Below, piece by piece: positions 20,051 through 28,673 of a stretch of 64,000 nt of DNA. A program made the translations under genes and the position numbers. The first letter of the stretch is position 1; each line of letters begins with the position of its first letter. Under the pieces are notes generated by a model. That model was not told the DNA's origin and made no database searches. It saw only the letters and a list, made by a program, of their open reading frames with translations. This DNA is from Mycobacterium sp. OTB74 (GTDB taxonomy: Bacteria > Actinomycetota > Actinomycetes > Mycobacteriales > Mycobacteriaceae): contig NZ_JARXVD010000011.1 in NCBI RefSeq assembly GCF_029892685.1, positions 1 through 64,000 on the forward strand, written 5' to 3'.

Positions 20051-21432
20051 TTGGTGTGTCGAGCGTGGGTAAGCAGGAGCGGCGGCTCAGGGCATGGCCA
20101 GCCGATCGTCGCCGTAAGCGAGAAGTCACTCAGCACGCTCGAAATATGCTGCTGCAACGTGTCATTCGAGTTGGGGCGGCCCGGCTGATACGCAGCGACT
20201 GATACGAAGACCTGTCCGTGCACTCTTCCCGAGAGCAATCCCAGCAATCCGCCGGTCTGCTGGATCGTCGCCTCGGTCGCCCCCGCGAAGAGAGACTTCA
20301 TGGCGAAGTGGTCGGCATCGGTGCCGTCTGGCCGGTTGGCGGCCGGGTTGACCACACCGAGGTTGGATGATCCGCTGGTCGTCGCGCCGCCGAGGGCCAC
20401 GCTTGCCATTCGCCTGATGAGCCATGGCGGCAACAGCGGGGCCAGCGGCAGCAGTGCCAATCGTTCGTCGGGGACCTCTTGACGGCGGATCAGCGCTTGC
20501 TTGATTGCGGCCCGGATCTCGCGCAGATCCGTTGTCGCAACTGCAGGGTCGACCACGATGTCGACGGCTGTGATGGCGTTGGCGCGGGTATCGCCGTCCG
20601 CACGCTCGTTAACGGGGATCGCCAAGGTGGCGAAGCCGTCCCCGGCGATCCGTCCCACTCGCTGAGCGAGGCCGGCCGCCAATCCCGCGAGTAGCGCGTT
20701 GCTGGTCCCCCCGAGTGAGTGTGCGCGGGCGTCCCACTCGTCGGCGTCTACGAAGATCGTTGCCTTTGCAAGAGCGACGCGTTCATTAGGTCCGACGACC
20801 GGTGAACGCAACGCGCCGGGTAGCGGGGTGCCGGATCCGGCATCGCCGAGATTAGACCTCGCGAATCGCGCGGCGGCGACGACGGCTCGGCCGATAGCGG
20901 CGACGTCGTCCGCGAATTGGCGGGTGTCCTCGCGCAGTGCTTGCCACCGCCGGCGTGACGCGGCAGCAGGCCACCCGATCGGGTCGCGGCGCCCGGTTGC
21001 CGCGTCCGTCAACGCCTCGCACAGCCCGACGCCGTCGATGAGGGTGTGTGAGATAACGAAGCTCACCCCTGTGCCGCCGTCGGTGAACGGCAGCACCGCG
21101 AGGTGCCATCCGGGTCCGTGCTCGGCATCGAGCGGGGTGTTGGCCTGCTCGCCCAGCCAGGCGTCGAATGCTTGGCGCGGGCGCGGCGTCGCGACGACCT
21201 CGAGGTCGGACTGACCGCTGGGCGAGACCCAGCGATGCCGGCCGAACGGCAAGGGTGAGCGCTCGACGCGGCGGGACAGCCGACCCCGCTGCAGATGCTG
21301 ATGAAACTGCCCCAGACCATCGATGTCGATCGCGCGGTTGTACACCCAGACGCACTGCAGCAGGTTGGTGGCTCCGGTCGCTCGCTCGCCGAGAAACGCG
21401 CTCTGGTCGATCAGGTCGACTACGTTGGTCAT
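20047..21432 (-). CDS. HxxxDG acyltransferase, tandem paralogue 5
   Basis: 461 residues from the ATG at 21432 (MTNVVDLIDQ), which aligns with the starts of its paralogues; an upstream in-frame ATG at 21447 would add five residues. The catalytic motif of condensation/acyltransferase folds is HTLIDG, His129. The C-terminal half has SSNLGVVNPA, reminiscent of the SNxPG region of wax-ester synthases. All five copies share PFGRHRWV, EHGPGWHLA and NALLAGLAA-type segments. The family transfers acyl groups from CoA or carrier thioesters to hydroxyls. It is the last copy before mmpL and overlaps it by 4 bp. Substrate is unknown. Confidence 0.85.
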   Translation of the reverse strand: MTNVVDLIDQSAFLGERATGATNLLQCVWVYNRAIDIDGLGQFHQHLQRGRLSRRVERSPLPFGRHRWVSPSGQSDLEVVATPRPRQAFDAWLGEQANTPLDAEHGPGWHLAVLPFTDGGTGVSFVISHTLIDGVGLCEALTDAATGRRDPIGWPAAASRRRWQALREDTRQFADDVAAIGRAVVAAARFARSNLGDAGSGTPLPGALRSPVVGPNERVALAKATIFVDADEWDARAHSLGGTSNALLAGLAAGLAQRVGRIAGDGFATLAIPVNERADGDTRANAITAVDIVVDPAVATTDLREIRAAIKQALIRRQEVPDERLALLPLAPLLPPWLIRRMASVALGGATTSGSSNLGVVNPAANRPDGTDADHFAMKSLFAGATEATIQQTGGLLGLLSGRVHGQVFVSVAAYQPGRPNSNDTLQQHISSVLSDFSLTATIGWPCPEPPLLLTHARHTK

Positions 21433-21461
21433 TTTCCCAAGGTCCATTTCTGGTCTCTTGC

Positions 21462-22868
21462 CTACGCTGTCAGGTCATACCGCTCGGATGAAATCGCCTG
21501 CTCGACAACCACGTCCGCTGATCCTGGGCATGACCAGGCCGTGCTGGCGGTGAGCGAGAAGTCGCTCAGAGTGCTCGAAAGGTCCTGTCGCAGGCGGTCA
21601 TTCGAGTTGGCGCGCCCGGGCTGATACGCCAGGACCGAAACAAAGACCTGTCCATGCGTTCTTCCCGACAGCAACACCAGCAACCCGCCCAGCCGGTGCA
21701 TGACCGCCTTGGTCACACCCGGGCCGAGCGGCTTCATGACGAAGTGGTCGGCGCTTGTTCCGTCTGGCCGGTGGACAGCAGGTTCCACCGCACCGAGGTT
21801 GGATGAGACGACGCCGCTCGCACCGTTGGCGGAAACGCCGACGCATCGCCTGACCAGCCACTGCGGCAACAGAGGAGCGAGTTGCAACAATTTGAACCGT
21901 TCATTGGTCTGCTCGTGAGAGCGGATCAGCGCGTGCTTGGTGGCCGCCCGGATCTCGGTCAGGTCGGTCGCCGCGGGTGAGGGGTCGACCGTGAAGTCGA
22001 CATTCGTGATGGCATTGGCGCGGGTATCGCCGGCGGTGCGCTCGCTGACGGGCAACGTCAAAGCGACCGAGCCGTCTGCGGCGATTCGCCCTACTCGCTG
22101 GGCGAGGAGGGCCGCCAATCCGGCGAGCAGGGTGTTGCTGGTGCCTCCGAGCGATTCTGCCCGGGCGTCCCACTCATCGGCATCGACGAAGATCGTCGCG
22201 GTTGGGAGATCGATCCGTTCGTCGGCCCGGCCGGACGGCGCTGGCGGCCGAGAAACCGGCGCCGCGGCTGATCCGGCACCGCCGCGGCGACGGTGGGCAA
22301 ATCGCGTCGCGGCGACGATGGCACGGCCAATGCCGGGGATGTCGGCCGCGAATTGACGGGTGTCCTCCCCCACGGCGTGCCACCACCGGCGTGCCCCGGC
22401 AGCCGGCCAGCTGATCGGGTCGCGGCGCCCGATTGCCGCGTCCGCCAGTGCCTCGCACAGCCCGACGCCGTCGGTCAGGCAATGTGAGATGACGAAGCTC
22501 ACGCCCGCGCCGCCGTCGGTGAACGGCAGCACGGCAAGATGCCATCCGGGTCCGTGCTCGGCATCGAGCGGGGTGTTGGCCTGCTCGCCCAGCCAGGCGT
22601 CGAATTCGTCGCGCGGGCGCGGCGTCGCGACGACCTCGAGGTCGGACTGACCGCTGGACGAGACCCAGCGATGGCGGCCGAACGGCAAGGGTGAGTGTTC
22701 GACGCGGCGGGATAACCGGCTGGCCGGCAGATGCCGATGGAACTGGTGCAGACCGTCGATGTCGACTGCGCGGCTGTATGTCCAGACGCACTGCAGCAGG
22801 TTGGTGGCTCCGGTGGCTCGCTCGCCGAGAAACACGGTCTGATCAAAAAGATCGAGTACGTTGCTCAT
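21462..22868 (-). CDS. HxxxDG acyltransferase, tandem paralogue 4
   Basis: 468 residues from the ATG at 22868 (MSNVLDLFDQ); an ATG two codons upstream is also in frame. The catalytic motif HCLTDG is intact at about residue 129, and the C-terminal SSNLGAVEPA motif is present. A proline/alanine-rich linker (about 200-215) separates the two lobes. The preceding stop is 26 bp upstream, with an AGGACC-type RBS between. It is clearly homologous along its whole length to its four neighbours, including blocks of near-identical DNA, so it arose by tandem duplication. Confidence 0.85.
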   Translation of the reverse strand: MSNVLDLFDQTVFLGERATGATNLLQCVWTYSRAVDIDGLHQFHRHLPASRLSRRVEHSPLPFGRHRWVSSSGQSDLEVVATPRPRDEFDAWLGEQANTPLDAEHGPGWHLAVLPFTDGGAGVSFVISHCLTDGVGLCEALADAAIGRRDPISWPAAGARRWWHAVGEDTRQFAADIPGIGRAIVAATRFAHRRRGGAGSAAAPVSRPPAPSGRADERIDLPTATIFVDADEWDARAESLGGTSNTLLAGLAALLAQRVGRIAADGSVALTLPVSERTAGDTRANAITNVDFTVDPSPAATDLTEIRAATKHALIRSHEQTNERFKLLQLAPLLPQWLVRRCVGVSANGASGVVSSNLGAVEPAVHRPDGTSADHFVMKPLGPGVTKAVMHRLGGLLVLLSGRTHGQVFVSVLAYQPGRANSNDRLRQDLSSTLSDFSLTASTAWSCPGSADVVVEQAISSERYDLTA

Positions 22869-22894
22869 TTCCAAGGTCCTGTCTTGTCCGTTGC

Positions 22895-24301
22895 CTACGC
22901 CGTCAGGTCGGCCAGCTCAATCGAATCCACTTGCACATCAACCGCATCCGCTGGTACGGGGCATGGCCAGCCTGTCGTGGCGGTGAGCGAGAAGTCGCAC
23001 AGAACGCCTGAGAGGTCGCGCCACAGGCCGTCATTCGAGTTGGGACGGTCCGGTTGATACGCAAGGACCGAGACGAAAACCTGTCGGCCCACCCTTCCCG
23101 AGAGCAACGCCAAAACTCCGCCGGTGCGGTGCATTATCGCCTTGGTCACACCCGGGTAGAGAGACTTCATGGCGAAGGAGTCGGCGTCTGTGCCGTCTGG
23201 CCGGTGGGCGGCCGGGTCGACCGCACCGAGGTTAGATGACACGACGTTGGTCGTACCGCCGGTGGCCACGCCGACCAATCGCCTGACCACCCGCTGCGGC
23301 AGCACAGGAAGGAGGGGCAGCAGTGCCCATCGTTCGTCGGGCACCTCCCGGTGCCGGATCAGAGCTTGCTTGGTTGCGGCCCGGATCTCGCGCAGGTCCG
23401 TCGCCGCGTTCGCAGGGTCGACGGTGATGTCGACATTCGTGATGGCGTTGGCGCGGGTATCGTCGGCCGTGCGCTCGTTGACGGGTATCGACGGAGTCGC
23501 CATGCCGTCCGCGGTGACCCTTCCTACTTGCTGGGCAAGGCGGGCCGCCAATCCCGCGAGCAGGGTGTTGCTGGTCCCTCCGAGCGAGTGTGCACGGGTG
23601 TCCCACTCATCAGCATCGAGAAAAATCGTCGCCCTTGACAGAGTGACACGTTCGTCGGCTCCGGCGGCCGGCGCAGGTGGCGCGGTAGGTGGCGCCGCGG
23701 GAGATCCGGCACGCCCGCGATGGCGGTGGGCGAATTGTGCTGCGGCGACGACGGCGCGGCCGATGCCGGGGATGTCGCGCGCGGTTTGGCGGGCGTCCTC
23801 GTGCAGTGCTTGCCACTGCCGGCGTGACGCGGCAGCAGGCCAGTTGATCGGGTTTTGGCGCCCGGAAGCGGCTTCCGTCAACGCCTCGCACAGCCCGACG
23901 CCGTCGGTCAGGCAATGTGAGATGACCAAGCTCACCCCGGCGCCGCCGTCGGTGAACGGCAGCACCGCGAGATGCCATCCGGGTCCGTGCTCGGCATCCA
24001 GCGGGGTGTTGGCCTGCTCGCTGAGCCAAGAGTCGAATTCGTCGCGTGCGCTGGGCCTCTCGACGATCTCGAGGTCGGACAGACTGCTGGGCGAGACCCA
24101 GCGATGGCGGCCGAACGGCAAGGGTGAGCGTTCGATGCGACGAGATAACCGCCCCTGCCGGAGTTGGCGATGGAACCGCCGCACACCGTCGATGTCGATC
24201 GCATGGTTGTACACCCACACGCACTGCAACACGCAGGTGACTCCGGCCGCGCGCTCGAAGCTCAAGTAAGCCTGGTCGTACAGATCGAGTACGTTGCTCA
24301 T
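22895..24301 (-). CDS. HxxxDG acyltransferase, tandem paralogue 3
   Basis: 468 residues, start ATG 24301 (MSNVLDLYDQ) behind the RBS AAGGACC. The motif HCLTDG is intact and SSNLGAVDPA is present. The N-terminal lobe (FHRQLRQGRLSRRIERSP and following) and the ATxVDADEWD-type segment match the other copies. It lacks a signal peptide or membrane helix, so it should act at the cytoplasmic face with the MmpL exporter. It is separated from the preceding copy by 29 bp. Confidence 0.85.
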   Translation of the reverse strand: MSNVLDLYDQAYLSFERAAGVTCVLQCVWVYNHAIDIDGVRRFHRQLRQGRLSRRIERSPLPFGRHRWVSPSSLSDLEIVERPSARDEFDSWLSEQANTPLDAEHGPGWHLAVLPFTDGGAGVSLVISHCLTDGVGLCEALTEAASGRQNPINWPAAASRRQWQALHEDARQTARDIPGIGRAVVAAAQFAHRHRGRAGSPAAPPTAPPAPAAGADERVTLSRATIFLDADEWDTRAHSLGGTSNTLLAGLAARLAQQVGRVTADGMATPSIPVNERTADDTRANAITNVDITVDPANAATDLREIRAATKQALIRHREVPDERWALLPLLPVLPQRVVRRLVGVATGGTTNVVSSNLGAVDPAAHRPDGTDADSFAMKSLYPGVTKAIMHRTGGVLALLSGRVGRQVFVSVLAYQPDRPNSNDGLWRDLSGVLCDFSLTATTGWPCPVPADAVDVQVDSIELADLTA

Positions 24302-24330
24302 TTTCGTAAGGTCCTTTTCGTGTCGCTTGG

Positions 24331-25698
24331 CTAGATGGTCGGGTCGCCTACTGCGCCCCCGCCGACTGGCTCAGAGCATGGCCAGCCCATGGTGGCGGTG
24401 AGCGAGAAGTCGCTCAGAACCCGCGAAACATGCTGTTGCAATTCGTCATTCGAGGTGAGACGACCCGGCTGATACGCGAGGATCGAGACGAAGACCTGCC
24501 TCTCCACGCATGCGGAGTGCACCACCATGAGTCCGCCGAGCTGCCGCGTCATCGTCTTGGTCAGGTCCGGGTAACGAGACAGCAGGGCAACGTGGTCGGC
24601 GTCTGTGCCGTCTGGCCGATTGACGGCCGGGGGGGCCGCACCGATGTTGGATGAGACAACCACGTTGGTCGCACCGCCGGTGGCCACGCCGACCATTCGC
24701 TTGATCATCCGCTGAGGCACCAGGGGAATGAGGGGCAGTAGTGTTTGCCGTTCGTCGGGCACCTCGCGGTGCCGGATCAGCGCTCGCTTGGTTGCGGCCC
24801 GGATCTCGCGCAGGTCCGTCGTGGCGGGTGCAGGGTCGACGGTGATGTCGACCATCGTGACGGCGTTGGCGCGGGTATCGTCGGCGGTTCGCTCGTTGAC
24901 GGGTATCGCCAAGGCGACAGAGCCGTCTACGCCCACCCGTCCCACTCGTTGGGCCAGGCGGGCCGCCAATCCCGCGAGCAGCGTGTTGCTGGTCCCCCCG
25001 AGTGATTGCGCGCGGGCGTCCCACTCGTCGGCATCGAGAAAGAACGCTGCCGCTGGGAGCGTGACGAGTTCGTCGGCTCCGGCGATCGGCGCAGGCGCCG
25101 GGTTGGAGGCGCTGCCGTGGTGACGCCGAGCGGATCGTGCCGCGGCCGCTGCGGCGACCAGGGCTCGACGGATACCTGGGATATCGCGCGCGGTTTGGCG
25201 GGCGTCCTCGCGCAGGGCCCGCCACCGCGGGCGTGATCCGGCAGCGGGCAAGTTGATGGTGTGGTCATAGCCGCAAGCCGCTTCCACCAGCGCCAAGCAC
25301 CCCCCGACACCGTCGGTGAGGCAATGCGTAACGACGAAGCTCACCCCGGCGCCGCCGTCGGTGAAGGGCAGCGTCGCGAGGTGCCATCCGGGTCCGTGCT
25401 CGGCATCCAGGCGGATGTTGGCCTGCTCGCCCAGCCAGGCGTCGAATTCCTCGCGGGGCCGAGGCGTCGCGATCTCGAGCTCGCGCTGATCGCGGGGCGC
25501 GACCCAGCGATGCCGGCCGAACGGCAAGGCTGAGCGTTCGATGCGACGAGCCAACCGCCCGTGCTGCAAGTGCTGATGGAACCGGCGCAGACCGTCGATG
25601 TCGACCGGGCGATTATACACCCAGACGCACTGACCGACTCCGGCCGCCTGCTCGAGGCGAAAGAAGGTCTGGTCGACCAAATCAAGTACGTTGCTCAT
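24331..25698 (-). CDS. HxxxDG acyltransferase, tandem paralogue 2
   Basis: 455 residues, start ATG 25698. The motif HCLTDG is intact, and the SSNIGAAPPA motif is present in the C-terminal lobe. It is the most divergent at the N-terminus: a short deletion follows the first helix (EQAAGVGQCVWVYN rather than AAGVTNVLQCVWVYN). It has a few other substitutions around the active site (GGCLALVEAACG after the motif). It follows the preceding copy after 18 bp. Divergence near the catalytic motif fits a different acyl donor or acceptor position, but that is inference. Confidence 0.85.
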   Translation of the reverse strand: MSNVLDLVDQTFFRLEQAAGVGQCVWVYNRPVDIDGLRRFHQHLQHGRLARRIERSALPFGRHRWVAPRDQRELEIATPRPREEFDAWLGEQANIRLDAEHGPGWHLATLPFTDGGAGVSFVVTHCLTDGVGGCLALVEAACGYDHTINLPAAGSRPRWRALREDARQTARDIPGIRRALVAAAAAARSARRHHGSASNPAPAPIAGADELVTLPAAAFFLDADEWDARAQSLGGTSNTLLAGLAARLAQRVGRVGVDGSVALAIPVNERTADDTRANAVTMVDITVDPAPATTDLREIRAATKRALIRHREVPDERQTLLPLIPLVPQRMIKRMVGVATGGATNVVVSSNIGAAPPAVNRPDGTDADHVALLSRYPDLTKTMTRQLGGLMVVHSACVERQVFVSILAYQPGRLTSNDELQQHVSRVLSDFSLTATMGWPCSEPVGGGAVGDPTI

Positions 25699-25716
25699 CT
25701 TCTTAGGTCCTTTGTG

Positions 25717-27063
25717 TTAATTGGCTGGCTCAGGGCACGGCCAGCCGGTCGTGGCGGTGAGCGAGAATTCGCTCAGAACGCTCGAAATATGCTGTTGCAG
25801 TTCGTCGGTCGAGTTGGGACGGTCCGGCTGATACGCGACGACGGAGACGAAGACCCGGCCGTGGGCTTTTCCTGAGAGCAGGGACAGCAGCCCGCCGAGC
25901 TGGTGCATCATCGTCCTGGTCATGCGAGCACTCAGGGACCTCATGACGAAGCGGTCGGCCTCGGTGCCGTCTGGCCGGTTGACGGCCGGGTTGACCGCAC
26001 CGATGTTGGATGAGCCCACGCTGGTCGCACTGTTGGTGGCCGCGCCGACCCATCGCTTGCCGAGCCGCTCCGGCACCAGGGGAACCAGGGGTAGCAGTGT
26101 CCACCGTTCGTCGGGCTCCTCCTGAGAGCGGATCAGCGCTTGCTTGATCGCACCCCGGATCTCGCTTAGGCCCGTCGTCGCGGGCGCAGGGTCGACCGTG
26201 AAGTCTGCATTCGTGATGGCGTTGGCGCGGGTGTCGCCAACGGTGCGCTGGTTGATGGCCATCGTCAGGGTGACTGAACCATCTGTGGCGACTCGTCCCA
26301 CTCGCTGGGCGAGGCGGGCTGCCAGTGCCGCGAACAGCGTGTTGCTCGTCCCTCCGAGAGACTCTGCGCGGGCGTCCCACTTGTCAGCATCGACGAAGAT
26401 CGTTGCCGTTGGGAACGTGACGCTTTCGTCGGCTCCGGCGGTCGGGGCAGGCGCCGGGCTGGCAGATTCGGCGCTGCCGTGGTGACGCCAGACGAATTGT
26501 GCGGCGGCGCCGGCGGCCCGGGCGATGCCGGGAATGTCGCTTACGGTTTGGCGGACGTCTTCGCGCAGGGCCCGCCACCGTGGACGGGATCCGGCAGCGG
26601 GCCAGGCGATCGGGTTGTCGTGGCCGCAAGCCGCGTCCGCCAACGCCTCGCACAACCCGACGGCGTCGGTGAGGCAATGTGAGGCGACCAAGCTGACCCC
26701 CCCGCCGCCGTCGGTGAAGGGAAGCGTCGCGAGGTGCCATCCGGGTCCATTCTCGGCATCCAAGGGGATGTTGGCCTGCTCGCCCAGCCAGCCATCGAAT
26801 TCCCCACGCGGCCAAGGCTGCTCAATGATTTCGAGGTCGGACTCATCGCTGGCCGAGACCCAGCGATGGCGTCCGAACGGCAAGTGTGAGCGTTCGATGC
26901 GGCGGGATAACCGCCCCCGCTGCAGATGGTGATGAAACCGCCGCAGACCGTCGATGCCGACCGGGCGGTCATACACCCAGACACACTGAATCACGTTGGT
27001 GACTCCGGCCGCTCTCTCGACGCGAAAGAAGGTGTGGTCGACCAGATCGAGTACGTTGTTCAT
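25717..27063 (-). CDS. HxxxDG-type acyltransferase, tandem paralogue 1, with HCLTDA motif
   Basis: 448 residues, start ATG 27063 (MNNVLDLVDH). It is homologous along its full length to the next four genes, with SSNIGAVNPA in the C-terminal lobe. The catalytic motif reads HCLTDA: His129 and Asp133 are present, but the final Gly is Ala (GCC where the others have GGC). His is the catalytic base and Asp is structural, so activity may be kept but altered. It starts 28 bp after the PapA3-like gene. Confidence 0.83.
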   Translation of the reverse strand: MNNVLDLVDHTFFRVERAAGVTNVIQCVWVYDRPVGIDGLRRFHHHLQRGRLSRRIERSHLPFGRHRWVSASDESDLEIIEQPWPRGEFDGWLGEQANIPLDAENGPGWHLATLPFTDGGGGVSLVASHCLTDAVGLCEALADAACGHDNPIAWPAAGSRPRWRALREDVRQTVSDIPGIARAAGAAAQFVWRHHGSAESASPAPAPTAGADESVTFPTATIFVDADKWDARAESLGGTSNTLFAALAARLAQRVGRVATDGSVTLTMAINQRTVGDTRANAITNADFTVDPAPATTGLSEIRGAIKQALIRSQEEPDERWTLLPLVPLVPERLGKRWVGAATNSATSVGSSNIGAVNPAVNRPDGTEADRFVMRSLSARMTRTMMHQLGGLLSLLSGKAHGRVFVSVVAYQPDRPNSTDELQQHISSVLSEFSLTATTGWPCPEPAN

Positions 27064-27091
27064 TTTCCCAAGATCCGTTTCTCGTCGCTGC

Positions 27092-28549
27092 CTAAGCTGT
27101 CAGGTCGTATATTTCGGACGAATTCGCTTGTTCTGCAAGGGCATCCACCCAGCCCGAGGTGTTCTTGACAGCGCGTGCGAACGCTTGGGTCAGCACTGCG
27201 ATGTAGCGATGCACCGATCTATGCGCTTTCGCGTTATCCGGAAAGGAGATCGTCACCGTGGTTTTGTCGGCCTGTCGGTTGATCCACATGTTGATCCCGC
27301 CGTGCGAGAGGTTGTCGCCGTAGGTGCCGAAATTGGCCTGTTCAAACAGTGCGGCGACGGGTATTTTGCGGAAATCCAGGAAGGACACCATCATCGCCGG
27401 ACGCGCGAGCTGCTTGATTCCCAGTTGATCCGGTGTCGCCAACTCCATTGCCCGGTCCATCGGCACGCGGGCAAGGTGCTTGGCTTCGTCGAATGATTTC
27501 TGCGCTGCCCGGGCCGCTTCGGCAAACGAGCCTTTGCCGATGGGCACGGTGACCGGAAACAGGCTGGCGAACCAACCCACAGTCATGGTGTCAATGCCCG
27601 ATGTCCGAGTGTCGTACGGGGTGAATCCGCGATAGGTCTCCCTGCCGGTCAACGCGTGATCGGCCAGAGCTGCGCACGCCAGAACTCCGCCGCTGAACCG
27701 TGCACCGGCAGCACGGCAGGCGGTTTCGAAACACTCCGTCTCGGCGGCGTCCAACAACTCGACCGTCACAAAGTCGCCTTTGCCGCTGGCCCACTTGTCG
27801 CCGAGGGGCAGCGGGAAGCGCGGCCAGTCGCCGTCAGTGTCGCGCGCGAACTTCATCCAGTCCTTGATCTCCGCGGACGACGGGGTCAAGCTCGCCGCAT
27901 GCTCGCGCTGGCGCACGGTGTAGTCGTGGTAGCTGCCGGCCGGCGGAAGCGTGGTGGGCCGCTGCCGATGCACGTCCTGCAGCAGGCATTGATACATCAG
28001 GTTGACGTCGAGGAAGATCAGGGCGGCGGACATGCCGTCGATGTGGAGATGGTCGACACTGGTGTAGAACGTGAAGTAGTCGGTGTGCTGCACGATACCG
28101 AATGTGAAGCAGTCCCACTCGAGCGTCTCCGGCGTCGTCGTCAAGGCGTGCGTGCGTATTTGTCGGGCGCTCATGTGTCCGAATTCCACAGGCACGAAGT
28201 CGATGACATCGGGGTTGTCGATCGTGCGTCGGACAATGACGTCGTTTTCGAATTCGAACCAATTGTGGTATGTGTCGTGACGACGGACATGCGTGGTGAT
28301 TGCTGCCGTCATCGTCGCAATGTCACATACCCCGGGAATGTCCCACACCACGACCATTAGGCGGGGTTGCCGCCGGCCCATCGCCTTGCCTTCGTACGCG
28401 GTCCAGAGGTGTTGAGCCTGTTGATAACTCGGTGGTAGATCACTTCGCCACGCATTCCGAGCCGCTTCGCGTGCCGCGGGTGAGGCCGTCCAGGTGGTAA
28501 CTGGACCGTTTGGCGGTTGCCATCGGTTGATGTGGCCCAATGCGACCAT
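27092..28549 (-). CDS. PapA3-like polyketide/acyl-trehalose acyltransferase
   Basis: 485 residues. The sequence strongly recalls M. tuberculosis PapA3/PapA1: SYQQAQHLWTAYEGKA, CDI, RRHDTYHNWFEF, RRTI, and a catalytic HLHIDG (His167) preceded by FTFYTSVD, then LPPAGSYHDY and a C-terminal TVTISFPDN. PapA enzymes transfer acyl chains to trehalose in acyltrehalose, sulfolipid and trehalose polyphleate pathways. It is the first gene of the array, 28 bp upstream of the tandem paralogues, which are only distantly related to it. No polyketide synthase or FadD gene lies in the window, so the donor chain must come from elsewhere. Confidence 0.9.
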   Translation of the reverse strand: MVALGHINRWQPPNGPVTTWTASPAAREAARNAWRSDLPPSYQQAQHLWTAYEGKAMGRRQPRLMVVVWDIPGVCDIATMTAAITTHVRRHDTYHNWFEFENDVIVRRTIDNPDVIDFVPVEFGHMSARQIRTHALTTTPETLEWDCFTFGIVQHTDYFTFYTSVDHLHIDGMSAALIFLDVNLMYQCLLQDVHRQRPTTLPPAGSYHDYTVRQREHAASLTPSSAEIKDWMKFARDTDGDWPRFPLPLGDKWASGKGDFVTVELLDAAETECFETACRAAGARFSGGVLACAALADHALTGRETYRGFTPYDTRTSGIDTMTVGWFASLFPVTVPIGKGSFAEAARAAQKSFDEAKHLARVPMDRAMELATPDQLGIKQLARPAMMVSFLDFRKIPVAALFEQANFGTYGDNLSHGGINMWINRQADKTTVTISFPDNAKAHRSVHRYIAVLTQAFARAVKNTSGWVDALAEQANSSEIYDLTA

Positions 28550-28673
28550 TTTCTCAATCCTTGTCTGTGCGAGGCCGACGTTGATCTACGCGGCGCGGGA
28601 GTGGCGGCACGACTGTCTGCGAATGACTTGTCGCGCTATCGAATTGGATGCGTCAGCGGTGACGCCCAGGCAT

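Noticed and set aside
23169..24269. 366-codon plus-strand open frame opposite tandem acyltransferase 3
   Set aside because: Similar plus-strand frames lie opposite the other paralogues because the DNA itself is duplicated; the minus strand has the catalytic motifs and RBS.
20047..27063. CRISPR or satellite repeat
   Set aside because: The long repeated DNA blocks are homologous coding segments of five acyltransferases, spaced by gene length, not short regular repeats.
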